DNA from: an uncultured Rubrobacteraceae bacterium
GTDB lineage: Bacteria > Actinomycetota > Rubrobacteria > Rubrobacterales > Rubrobacteraceae
Assembly: GCA_902805985.1 (NCBI GenBank)
Contig: CADCUW010000026.1
Span: 1-8,360 of the forward strand
Length of the DNA stretch: 8,360 nucleotides
Direction of reading: 5' to 3'
The translations under genes and the position numbers were made by a program. Of this stretch, positions 1 to 7,104 are shown piece after piece. The notes under the pieces are model-generated. The model saw only the letters and a program-made list of their open reading frames with translations. It made no database searches and had not been told where the DNA came from. Within the stretch, counting starts at the first letter, position 1. Each line of letters begins with the position of its first letter.

Positions 1-431
1 GGGTGAACCTCAAGGACTTTATAAGGGACCAACTGCAGGACGACCCGCGTGTCGGGGAGGTCCTCGACTTCGGCGTAGCCGACGCTGGTGACAAGACCGA
101 GTACCCGATCATCTGCATAAAGGCCGCCGAGGCGGTCGCCCGAGGCGACGCTGACCGTGCGGTTCTATTCGGCGGCACGGGCCTGGGCGAGGCCATCTCC
201 GCCAACAAAGTCCGTGGTATCCGCGCGGTCGTCGCCCACGACCCCTATTCCATCGAGAGGTCCATTCTCTCCAACAATTGCCAGGTGCTGTGCCTGGGCG
301 AACGCGTCATAGCCCCCGAGCTCGCGGATCGCATCGTGCGGCAGTGGCTCGGGTACGAGTTCGACCCGTCCTCTCCGTCTGCCCAGAAGGTGAGCCTCAT
401 AACCGCTTACGAAGAGAACGGCCACCTGTAG
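1..431 (+). CDS. rpiB: RpiB/LacA/LacB-family sugar-phosphate isomerase, 5' partial
   Basis: This is the C-terminal part of a ribose-5-phosphate isomerase B family enzyme, which interconverts aldose and ketose phosphates in the cytoplasm. The frame runs off the left edge. The GTG at 3 is probably an internal valine, because the family's N-terminal strand with the Asp-His motif (about 15 residues) is missing. Counting from that valine, visible motifs are FGGTGLGEAISANKVRGIR (residues 56-74), HDPYS (79-83) and the CLGERVI strand (97-103). The cysteine that is the catalytic base in E. coli RpiB is a glycine here (Gly57). A glutamate sits at residue 63, where the Mycobacterium tuberculosis enzyme has its catalytic Glu75, so this is an Mtb-type active site. 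Family members also act on four-carbon and other sugar phosphates (for example EryI in erythritol use), so ribose 5-phosphate need not be the substrate. Family certain, substrate unknown. It is separated from the next clear gene by about 815 bases and may belong to an upstream operon. Confidence 0.9.
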   Translation, partial: VNLKDFIRDQLQDDPRVGEVLDFGVADAGDKTEYPIICIKAAEAVARGDADRAVLFGGTGLGEAISANKVRGIRAVVAHDPYSIERSILSNNCQVLCLGERVIAPELADRIVRQWLGYEFDPSSPSAQKVSLITAYEENGHL

Positions 432-492
432 GAGCCTACTGGAGAACGTTCGTAGGCTCGCTTCGGCCGTGCTTGCGTGCGTGGTCTCGAGG

Positions 493-508
493 ATGCCCGC
501 GCGGGCAT
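493..508. promoter_or_regulatory. 16-base perfect palindrome after the isomerase gene
   Basis: The sequence atgcccgcgcgggcat equals its own reverse complement. It begins 62 bases after the isomerase stop. A smaller dyad, accg-taa-cggt, follows at 514-524. No T-run follows, so it is not a classic intrinsic terminator. It could be a repressor operator or an actinobacterial terminator without a U tract. Confidence 0.3.
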
Positions 509-748
509 TACTGACCGTAACGGTTGGCGGTAAGGTCCTACACCCGATCGGCACCAGGCACAGGGCCCTTTATGGCGTTCCAACTAGCGATTCCCGGCAG
601 ACCGCGTTGCGCTCTACGCCAGGGGTCGGCAGGTTGTCCGACATACTGCGCACTTTGTGACCGCGTTTTCGTCCGTGATCGGGACGCCTGGCAGAACCGA
701 GCGCGCTGTGGCACGCTGCGGCCCCTTGGAAAGCAAAAGCCCACTCAT

Positions 749-777
749 TTGACAGGGATGCTGCAAGAGGCTACGCT
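749..777 (+). promoter_or_regulatory. Candidate sigma-A promoter TTGACA-N17-TACGCT
   Basis: A perfect -35 hexamer TTGACA (749-754) is followed after exactly 17 bases by TACGCT (772-777), which keeps the T, A and final T of the -10 consensus. Transcription would start near 784. It faces the HAD, kinase and AraM genes, and would leave a leader of about 460 bases before the HAD gene unless the small ORF at 804 is its first gene. Seen directly; function inferred. Confidence 0.5.
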
Positions 778-803
778 GCGATCAAGGTGAGGGGGAGTGT
801 TGG

Positions 804-965
804 GTGACGATATATCTGAGCACGCACCGTTTCGTTGGAGAAATCAGCTTGCCTGCGGTGCGCCCCGGGCGTCTGTCCTTACCCGACGACTTTTGGCACA
901 CGATACGACGACGAAGCGGCCTCTGTGACAATTCGGACCGGGCCTCTCAGTCGTGCCGCCGATGA
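804..965 (+). CDS. Possible small protein of 53 residues, unknown
   Basis: A GTG start at 804 opens a 53-codon frame ending at TGA 963-965. A purine-rich ribosome site (AAGGTGAGGGGGAG, 784-797) lies 6 bases upstream of the start, itself just behind the -10 box at 772-777. Promoter, ribosome site and start are therefore packed as in a short-leader gene. The product begins VTIYLSTHRFVGEISLPAV and ends arginine-rich; I see no signal peptide, membrane segment or known motif. It could be a leader peptide, a remnant of a decayed gene or chance. The case rests on the upstream signals, not on the protein. Confidence 0.25.
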   Translation: MTIYLSTHRFVGEISLPAVRPGRLSLPDDFWHTIRRRSGLCDNSDRASQSCRR

Positions 966-1179
966 GCGGGCGCGTGGGACCTTGCGCCTAAGAAGGGCAG
1001 GCGCGCTTCGTGGGCGCCCATCGAGCCAGGCGGCCCCGTTGCCTTGCGTAGCGCGTCCAACACGAGCCCGGGCCGGGAGGGCAACGTTACTTCTCTACCG
1101 GCGGCTGTCGTCGGCCACGAGAAGCCAGGCGGGATCGGGCAGGTGATGTGGTTGTAGGGTCAAGGAATCGGTTCGGCGC

Positions 1180-1212
1180 CGTTGTCCTCAAGATGAGCCC
1201 GCGGTGACAACG
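1180..1212. promoter_or_regulatory. Inverted repeat CGTTGTC...GACAACG ahead of the HAD gene
   Basis: CGTTGTC (1180-1186) is mirrored by GACAACG (1206-1212). Directly inside the left arm is a small hairpin CTCA-AGA-TGAG (1187-1197), then the palindrome CCGCGG (1199-1204). The element ends 34 bases before the TTG start at 1247. It could be a regulator binding site or an RNA hairpin in the leader. Confidence 0.25.
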
Positions 1213-1246
1213 CGTTTCGCGAGAAGAGCACCCGCAGGAGTGGCCG

Positions 1247-2152
1247 TTGGATCCGCCGAAAAGCGGTCAGGGGAGGCAGGAAGATGAACGAGATCGCCAC
1301 CGACTCCAGGAAGACTTGAAGGCGCCCGAGCAACTCTACGAAGGCTACCTGTTCGACCTGGATGGAACAATCTATCTCGGCGACGAGTTACTGCCCGGGG
1401 CCAAGAGGCTCATCCTCAAGCTGCGCGAGCTAGAAAAACGGGTCATCTTCCTCACCAACAACCCCACCAAAAACCCGCATATGTACGCCCGGAAGCTGAC
1501 CGACCTGGGCCTCGAGACGCCGCCCGAGGAGATAGTGAACACCGTCGTCACCATGACGCAGTGGCTCCTGCAGAACCACCCGGAAGCCACCGTGTTCCCG
1601 ATAAGCGAGGAGCCGCTCAAGAACTCGCTGCGGGAAACCGGGATCAGGATCTCCGAGGAGCCTGAGGAGATAGACATAGTTATCGCCTCCTACGACCGCG
1701 GCTTCGATTACCGCAAGCTCCAGATAGCCTTCGACGCCATCTGGTTCCACAAGCGGGCGCGGCTCGTTACGACCAACCCCGACCGCTACTGCCCGTTTCC
1801 CGGAGGTAGGGGGGAGCCGGACGCGGCGGCGGTGGTCGGGGCGATAGAGGGATGCACAGGGGCCAAGTGCGAGGTAAACGTCGGCAAGCCGGACCCGATA
1901 ATGCTCCGGACCATCATGGGGGTCGTGGGCCTCGACGAGAAGGATTGCATCATTACGGGCGACCGGCTCTACACCGAGATCCGGATGGCGCTGGACGCCG
2001 GGATGCCCTCGGCTGTCGTCCTGACCGGCGAGACGAAGGCGGAGGACCTGGACGAGGAATCCGAAGAGAACCTTCCGGACTACGTCCTGGACAGGATCGA
2101 CCACCTGGTACCGGCCGACCTGCGAAGAGAGTTCGGCTGGGAGGATGCGTGA
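1247..2152 (+). CDS. HAD-IIA (NagD/AraL-like) sugar phosphatase
   Basis: A haloacid-dehalogenase superfamily phosphatase, subclass IIA, expected to hydrolyse small phosphorylated sugars in the cytoplasm. Numbering from the TTG at 1247 (301 residues), motif I is FDLDGT (36-41, nucleophile Asp37 and acid/base Asp39), motif II FLTNN (68-72), motif III lysine Lys214 in VGKPDP, and motif IV ITGDRLYTEI (236-245), with Glu244 where the family usually has Asp. The C2 cap lies between motifs II and III, around FDYRKLQ and TTNPDRYCPFPGG. The family's usual size is about 260-270 residues, so the first 30 or so residues are extra. The start is uncertain: TTG 1247 has AGGAG six bases upstream; TTG 1316 sits at the conserved beginning; an ATG at 1284 with a stronger ribosome site is out of frame (see findings). 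B. subtilis AraL, a family member in the arabinose operon, is proposed to remove harmful sugar phosphates, and the neighbourhood suggests a similar role here. Substrate unknown. Confidence 0.9.
   Translation: MDPPKSGQGRQEDERDRHRLQEDLKAPEQLYEGYLFDLDGTIYLGDELLPGAKRLILKLRELEKRVIFLTNNPTKNPHMYARKLTDLGLETPPEEIVNTVVTMTQWLLQNHPEATVFPISEEPLKNSLRETGIRISEEPEEIDIVIASYDRGFDYRKLQIAFDAIWFHKRARLVTTNPDRYCPFPGGRGEPDAAAVVGAIEGCTGAKCEVNVGKPDPIMLRTIMGVVGLDEKDCIITGDRLYTEIRMALDAGMPSAVVLTGETKAEDLDEESEENLPDYVLDRIDHLVPADLRREFGWEDA
1284..1319 (+). other. 11-codon mini-ORF overlapping the HAD gene start
   Basis: An ATG at 1284, with GGGAGG (1271-1276) seven bases upstream, encodes MNEIATDSRKT and stops at TGA 1317-1319. 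That stop overlaps TTG 1316-1318, an in-frame candidate start of the HAD protein. It is either a leader peptide coupled to the phosphatase or the true N-terminus cut off by a one-base loss. Confidence 0.3.
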
Positions 2153-2203
2153 GGATCTGATCCCGGCTGTCGGGTCGGGCGGGCGTGAGGAAGGAGGAAG
2201 CCA

Positions 2204-3769
2204 ATGGCCGAGGGACCGTACCTCCTAGGCATAGATTACGGGACCGGGGGGGCAAGGGTCGGCATCTTCGACACCGAGGGGACGCCCATCGCATTCGGCG
2301 AGCGGGAGTTCTCGCTCAAGCACCCGCGCCCGGGCTGGGCCGAGCAGGACCCCGACCAGTGGTGGACGTGCCTGGTGGGGGCGGTGGGGAGCGCGATGAA
2401 AGAGAGCGGCGTCGCGGCCGAAGACATCGCGGGCATCTCGGTAGACGCCACGAGCAGCACCGTGCTCGCGATGGACGAGAAGGACCGGCACCTGCGCCCG
2501 GCCATCATGTGGATGGACGTGCGCGCTTCAGACGAGGCCGACAGAATAGCCGCCACCCACAACGATGCCCTCAAGTACAGCGGTCACGGCGCCGTCTCCG
2601 CCGAGTGGGGCCTTCCGAAAGCGCTCTGGATCAAGGAGAACGAGCCGGACATCTTCAGGAAGGCCCGCCACATCTGCGACTGCGGCGACTGGCTCATACA
2701 CCGCCTCACCGGCGAGTGGGCCGCCTCGATCAACTTCGCCTCCTCCAAGTACTACTACGACCGCGACACGGGCGGATACCCGGAGAGCCTCTACGACGCG
2801 GTGGGCGCCGGCGACGTGCTTGAGAAGTTCCCGCAGGACGTGCTCGACCTCGGCGCGGTTGTCGGGGGGCTGCGCAGAGAAGTTGCCGAGGAGATGGGCC
2901 TGAAGGCCGGCACGCCCGTGGCCGAGGGGGGTGTTGACGCCTACGCCGGCGCTTTAGGGCTCGGGGTGGTCGAGCCGGGGAAGATGGCTATCATCACCGG
3001 CTCCTCGCACGTCATGATCGGGCAGACCTCAGAGCCCATCCACCACCCCGGCTTCTGGGGGGCCTACACGGACGCCCTGATCCCCGGCCAGTACACCGTC
3101 GAGGCGGGCCAGGCCTCCACGGGCTCGATCGTCGCCTGGTTCAAGAACCAGTTCGCGGGGGAGGCGGCGGCGGAGGCCAAGAGACGAGGCGTGGACACCT
3201 ACGACGTCCTGACCGAGCTGGCCCGAGACATCCCCATAGGCTCCGACGGCCTGATCGTGCTCGACTACTTCCAGGGCAACCGCTCTCCCCACACCGACCC
3301 GCTGGCGCGCGGCATGATGTGGGGCCTGACCCTGAGCCACACCCCAGCTCACGTCTTCCGGGCGATCATCGAGGGCATCTGCTTTGGCACCGAGAACATC
3401 CTGCGCACCATGCGCGGTCAGGACTTCGAGCCCAGGCTCAACGTAGTGTCCGGTGGTCCTGCCAAGAGCGACCTCTGGATGCAGATGCACGCGGACGTCT
3501 CCAGCGTGCCGATAGCGTTTACGAAAGTGAGCGAGGGACCCGTCCTTGGCTCGGCGATGCTCGCGGCCGTAGGCGCCGGTATCTACCCTGACATCCAGAC
3601 CGCCGCCGAAAAGATGGTCCACACCGCCGGCACCATCGAGCCTGACCCAGAGCGCCACGAGGAGTACAAGTTCTTCGTCGAACGCTACCTGGAGGCCTAC
3701 CCGCAGATGAAGGAGATCATGCACAAGACGGAGCGGCACGTGGCGCGCGGCGGGAACGAGGACGCGTAG
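2204..3769 (+). CDS. FGGY-family carbohydrate kinase, first copy
   Basis: An ATP-dependent kinase of the FGGY family (ribulokinase, xylulokinase, glycerol kinase relatives) that would phosphorylate a sugar or polyol after uptake. The ATG start is fixed by AAGGAGG (2191-2197) six bases upstream. The 521 residues are full length for the family. The N-terminal domain opens with the phosphate loop LGIDYGTGGARVGIFD (8-23), then SVDATSSTV (79-87) and WMDVRA (103-108). Asp245 in EGGVDAY is the expected catalytic base. The C-terminal domain carries ITGSSHV (264-270), GMMWG (370-374), the nucleotide-binding segment SGGPAKSDLWMQMHADV (416-432) and GSAMLAAVGAG (449-459). It lies 51 bases after the HAD gene, probably in one transcript. 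A close paralogue lies beyond the AraM-like gene. Ketopentose or polyol is the likely class of substrate, but the sequence does not settle it. Confidence 0.93.
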   Translation: MAEGPYLLGIDYGTGGARVGIFDTEGTPIAFGEREFSLKHPRPGWAEQDPDQWWTCLVGAVGSAMKESGVAAEDIAGISVDATSSTVLAMDEKDRHLRPAIMWMDVRASDEADRIAATHNDALKYSGHGAVSAEWGLPKALWIKENEPDIFRKARHICDCGDWLIHRLTGEWAASINFASSKYYYDRDTGGYPESLYDAVGAGDVLEKFPQDVLDLGAVVGGLRREVAEEMGLKAGTPVAEGGVDAYAGALGLGVVEPGKMAIITGSSHVMIGQTSEPIHHPGFWGAYTDALIPGQYTVEAGQASTGSIVAWFKNQFAGEAAAEAKRRGVDTYDVLTELARDIPIGSDGLIVLDYFQGNRSPHTDPLARGMMWGLTLSHTPAHVFRAIIEGICFGTENILRTMRGQDFEPRLNVVSGGPAKSDLWMQMHADVSSVPIAFTKVSEGPVLGSAMLAAVGAGIYPDIQTAAEKMVHTAGTIEPDPERHEEYKFFVERYLEAYPQMKEIMHKTERHVARGGNEDA

Positions 3770-3858
3770 ACGGTGGGTTGCCCTGTTTCCCAAACCCCGG
3801 CCGGTGTGCGCGTGAGAGTACCGATCCTCTTTTGGAGTTGCCCAGCGAGAGGTGGCGC

Positions 3859-5250
3859 ATGAACGACGAGCGAATCGATGCGGCGCTGCGAGAGGCGACC
3901 GATACCGAGAACGTTACGATCGGGTCTGGAGTACTCGCCTCCGTGGGCGACCTGTTCAAAGAGAGCTTCGGCGACCGCCCGGCGGTCGTCGTGGCGGACG
4001 AGATCACGTTCGCGGTCGCCGGCGAGCAGGTGCAGCGGTACCTGGAGAGGGCCGGTCGCGAGCTTGAGGAGCCGTACGTATTTCCCGGAGATCCGACCCT
4101 GTACGCCGAGTACGGGAACATCGAGAAGCTCGTCGAAGCGCTCGGGAGGCACGAAGCCGTCCCGGTGGCCGTCGGCTCCGGGACGCTCAACGACATCGTC
4201 AAGCGCGCCTCCCACGAGTGCGAGAGGCCTTACATGTGCGTCGGGACCGCAGCTTCCATGGACGGCTACACGGCTTTCGGCGCGTCGATCGAGAAGGACG
4301 GGCTGAAGCAGACGCTGGCCTGCTCTGCGCCTAAGGCGGTACTTGCCGACCTCGACGTCCTGGTTAACGCCCCGCCGGACATGACGGCTTCCGGTTACGC
4401 GGACCTTCTGGGCAAGGTGACCTCAGGGGCCGACTGGCTGGTCGCCGACGCGCTAGGAGTCGAGCCCATCGATCCGAGCGGGTGGTCTCTGGTGCAGAGC
4501 TACCTCCGGGAGTGGACCGGGCAACCAGGGAAGTTGCGCGACGGGGATCGGCGGGAGATGGAACACCTCATCGAGGGGCTGGTTATGTCCGGCCTGGGGA
4601 TACAGTCCTACCAGTCTTCCCGGACGGCCTCGGGCGCCGAGCATCAGTTCAGCCACCTCTGGGAGATGGAGGGCCTGGGACACGGCGAAGGCCACGGAGG
4701 GGCCCCCCTCTCGCACGGCTTCAAGGTTGGGGTAGGCTCGGTCGCCATCGCCGCCCTCTACGAACGGATACTGGAGCGCGACTTCGGCAGCCTGGATATA
4801 GACGAGGTCAGGGACGCCTGGCCCAGCCGGGACGAGGTGGAGCATTCCGTCCGGGCGGCGCATACGAGCCCGGAATTGAAGGAGGGCGCCGTCGAACAGA
4901 GCCTCGCCAAATACGTCGAAGCCGAAGAACTCGCGGAACGGCTGCGGTTGCTCCGGGATGTATGGCCGGATCTGCGGGCGCGCCTGGCCGACCAGTTGAT
5001 GACGGCCGGGCAGATAAAGGAGAAGCTGCGGGCGGCCGGATGCCCCACGAAGCCTACCGAGATCGGGCTGGGCTGGGAGGAATTCAAGGCGACGTACGCG
5101 AGGGCGCGCACGATCCGCAAACGCTACACCGTCCTCGACCTCGCCGCCGAAGCCGGTGTCTTCGAGGAGTGCGTGGAGGAGCTGTTCTCGGCCGATGGGT
5201 TCTGGGGCCGCGAAGCGGCCCCGCAGGCGCGGGGAGGTGGGTCCGGTTGA
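3859..5250 (+). CDS. AraM/EgsA-like sn-glycerol-1-phosphate dehydrogenase family protein
   Basis: A metal-dependent NAD(P) dehydrogenase of the AraM/EgsA branch of the iron-type alcohol dehydrogenase/GldA superfamily. Known AraM reduces dihydroxyacetone phosphate to sn-glycerol 1-phosphate. The ATG at 3859 is preceded by GAGAGGTGG and matches where homology should begin; the frame is open back to a TTG at 3778, but that stretch looks non-coding. From the ATG there are 463 residues against 394 in B. subtilis AraM. Visible are the dinucleotide loop VGSGTLNDIVKRAS (105-118), VGTAASMDGYTAFGASI (128-144), and the probable metal ligands Asp182 (GYADLLGK), His262 (SGAEHQFSHLWEM) and His286 (LSHGFKVGVG). 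A glycine/histidine-rich loop (272-286) lies between the two histidines. The extra length is mostly a helical C-terminal part with a Gly-rich end. It sits between two kinases, 89 bases after the first, so a role on a phosphorylated polyol or sugar is more likely than lipid synthesis, but this is inference. Confidence 0.88.
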   Translation: MNDERIDAALREATDTENVTIGSGVLASVGDLFKESFGDRPAVVVADEITFAVAGEQVQRYLERAGRELEEPYVFPGDPTLYAEYGNIEKLVEALGRHEAVPVAVGSGTLNDIVKRASHECERPYMCVGTAASMDGYTAFGASIEKDGLKQTLACSAPKAVLADLDVLVNAPPDMTASGYADLLGKVTSGADWLVADALGVEPIDPSGWSLVQSYLREWTGQPGKLRDGDRREMEHLIEGLVMSGLGIQSYQSSRTASGAEHQFSHLWEMEGLGHGEGHGGAPLSHGFKVGVGSVAIAALYERILERDFGSLDIDEVRDAWPSRDEVEHSVRAAHTSPELKEGAVEQSLAKYVEAEELAERLRLLRDVWPDLRARLADQLMTAGQIKEKLRAAGCPTKPTEIGLGWEEFKATYARARTIRKRYTVLDLAAEAGVFEECVEELFSADGFWGREAAPQARGGGSG

Positions 5251-5526
5251 TAACGGCGCGAGCGCCCGTGGACCCGGGGCCCCAGTCGGAACGGACATGA
5301 CGAGGTATTTGTGGTGGAGACGGGGACCCCGGAGGCAGCGGGCCGTTGCGCCACGTTTCGTGCCTCTTGGTAGGGGTTGTCCTCTGAAACCTACGATCGA
5401 CTTGCCCCCCGATGTGCTTGCGCGCAGACCAGGCAGCGGGCCAGACGGGCGGCAGATGTATCTATTCCATGGTCTATCCGTCGCCCGAGGTCCGCGGAAT
5501 GTGCACGCGCGCAGAGGAGGAACCTT
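5251..5526. other. 276-base spacer before the second kinase
   Basis: This gap is long compared with the 51 and 89 bases between the preceding genes. It holds small GC-rich dyads (GGGGCCCC at 5276-5283, CGGGGACCCCG at 5321-5331) and a weak promoter-like pair, TTGGTA (5367-5372) and TACGAT (5392-5397), with a 19-base spacer. The second kinase may have its own promoter here, but nothing is convincing. Confidence 0.35.
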
Positions 5527-7104
5527 ATGAGTGAAGGACCGTACGTCCTGGGCATAGACTTCGGAACGGAGAGCGTCAGGGTCGGGATCTTCGACCTGGA
5601 GGGCACGCCTGCGGTCTTTGCCGCCGAGGCCTATTCGCTCAAGCACCCGCACTCCGGGTGGGCCGAGCAGGACCCCGACGAGTGGTGGAGTTCCCTCGTC
5701 CAGGCGACTCGTCGGGCGCTCGACGAGGGAAAGATCTCCTCGGAGGAAATCGCTGGTCTCTCCGTAGACGCCACGACCTGTACCGTCGTGGCCCTCGACC
5801 GGCAGGAGAGGATCTTGAGACCGGCGATCATGTGGATGGACGTCAGGGCGGTGGAGCAGGCGGTTCGGGTTCAGGAGACCGAAGACCCCGCGCTCAAGTA
5901 CAACGGCTTCGCCGCGGTCTCCGCGGAATGGATGCCCAGCAAAGCGCTCTGGCTCAAGACGCAGGAACCGAATACCTACGAGAACGCGGATTGCATCTGC
6001 GAGTGCCTGGACTGGATAACGCACCGTCTCACCGGAGAGTGGACCGCGAGCATAAACACCGCCAGCTTCCGCTGGTACTACGACCGGAACGAGGGCGGCT
6101 TCCCCGAGAGTCTGTACGGCGCGCTCGGGCTGGACGACCTGCTCGGAAAGTTCCCCCAACGGGTCCTCGACATGGGAGAAGTCGCCGGCGAGTTGCGAAA
6201 GGAAGCGGCCGAAGAGCTCGGTCTGTCAGCCGGCATCCCAGTGGCGGAGGGAGGGGGGGACGCGTTCGTAGCGCTCGTGGGCCTCAACGTGCTGGAACCG
6301 CGCAAGATGGCGCTTATCACGGGCTCCTCGCACGTCGTGGTCGGCCAGGCTGCGGAACCCAAGTACGGTGCGGGGCTCTTCGGCGCCTACACCGATGGGG
6401 TCGTGCCCGGCCAGTACTCCGTCGAGGGCGGCCAAGCCTCTACGGGTTCGGTGGTCAAGTGGTTCAAGGACAACTTTGCCAAGAGGGCCGGCAGGGAGGC
6501 CGAGCGTCGCGGGGTGGACGCTTACGAGGTGCTAGACGAGATGGCGGCGGAGGTGCCGCCGGGCTCCGAGGGTCTGATGGTGCTGGATTACTGGCAGGGC
6601 AACCGGACGCCTTACACCGACCCCGAGGCGCGCGGGATGATGTGGGGCCTCTCCCTCAAGCACGAAGAGGGGCACGTCTTCCGGGCGATCCTCGAGGGCA
6701 TCTGCTACGGCACCGAGCATATCCTGCGGACCATGCGCGAGAACGGCTTCGAGCCAAAGGAGGGGGTGGTGTGCGGCGGTCCGACCAAGAGCGCCCTCTG
6801 GATGCAGATGCACGCCGACGTCTCGAACCTGCCGGTCTCGTTCACCCGGGTGCCCGAGGCGCCAACACTGGGCTCGGCGATTCTCGGGGCCGTGGGAGCC
6901 GGGCTCTACCCGGACATCCAGACGGCCGCTGAGAACATGGTCCACGTCGAGAGCCAAATCCAACCTGACCCGGACAAACACGAGGCGTACAAGTTCTACG
7001 TCGACAAGTACATCGAGACCTATCCCCGGATGAAAGGGCTCATGCACGATGTCGCCCACCACGTGGCGGATCTAAACAGAGAACCACCAGCGAACCATGG
7101 CTGA
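5527..7104 (+). CDS. FGGY-family carbohydrate kinase, second copy
   Basis: A second ATP-dependent FGGY kinase, 525 residues. The ATG at 5527 is chosen because AGAGGAGG (5513-5520) lies six bases upstream and because the protein then aligns with the first kinase from residue 1; the frame is open back to a TTG at 5377, but that stretch has no homology. The phosphate loop reads LGIDFGTESVRVGIFD (8-23), closer to the GIDFGTES(V)R form of ribulokinases than the first copy. WMDVRA (103-108), catalytic Asp245 in EGGGDAF, ITGSSHV (264-270), GMMWG (370-374) and CGGPTKSALWMQMHADV (416-432) follow. It aligns with the first kinase without a gap to about residue 510, with 34 of the first 50 residues identical. 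Differences near the active site (Gly-Val-Asp against Gly-Gly-Asp; DATSSTV against DATTCTV) hint at different substrates. Both copies look intact. It precedes the polyol permease by 213 bases. Confidence 0.93.
   Translation: MSEGPYVLGIDFGTESVRVGIFDLEGTPAVFAAEAYSLKHPHSGWAEQDPDEWWSSLVQATRRALDEGKISSEEIAGLSVDATTCTVVALDRQERILRPAIMWMDVRAVEQAVRVQETEDPALKYNGFAAVSAEWMPSKALWLKTQEPNTYENADCICECLDWITHRLTGEWTASINTASFRWYYDRNEGGFPESLYGALGLDDLLGKFPQRVLDMGEVAGELRKEAAEELGLSAGIPVAEGGGDAFVALVGLNVLEPRKMALITGSSHVVVGQAAEPKYGAGLFGAYTDGVVPGQYSVEGGQASTGSVVKWFKDNFAKRAGREAERRGVDAYEVLDEMAAEVPPGSEGLMVLDYWQGNRTPYTDPEARGMMWGLSLKHEEGHVFRAILEGICYGTEHILRTMRENGFEPKEGVVCGGPTKSALWMQMHADVSNLPVSFTRVPEAPTLGSAILGAVGAGLYPDIQTAAENMVHVESQIQPDPDKHEAYKFYVDKYIETYPRMKGLMHDVAHHVADLNREPPANHG

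Larger units (their letters stand above)
432..1246. other. Long intergenic region with no recognisable gene
   Basis: About 815 bases separate the isomerase and the HAD phosphatase. Forward and reverse frames give only short, arginine-rich or stop-interrupted translations that match no family I know, and I see no tRNA or CRISPR. Listed separately are a 16-base palindrome (493-508), a promoter (749-777), a small ORF with a strong ribosome site (804-965) and an inverted repeat (1180-1212). The region most plausibly separates two transcription units. A decayed gene cannot be excluded. Confidence 0.6.

Noticed and set aside
835..1146. 103-codon forward frame in the long gap
   Set aside because: No plausible ribosome site, arginine/alanine-rich shadow-like composition and no recognisable domain.
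3778..3858. Upstream TTG extension of the AraM-like protein (27 codons)
   Set aside because: The added residues do not look like family sequence, and ATG 3859 has its own ribosome site at the expected beginning.
5377..5526. Upstream TTG extension of the second kinase (50 codons)
   Set aside because: The first kinase aligns from the ATG at 5527, which has an excellent AGAGGAGG site; the extension has no counterpart.
5297..5530. 77-codon ATG frame whose TGA overlaps the ATG of the second kinase (ATGA)
   Set aside because: Poor ribosome site, arginine-rich product without known motif; the overlap is probably chance in GC-rich DNA.
4453..6159. Long open frame on the minus strand (568 codons) across the AraM-like gene and second kinase
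   Set aside because: It is the antisense shadow of two genes with clear motifs; its translation is proline/arginine-rich with no family features and spans an intergenic gap.
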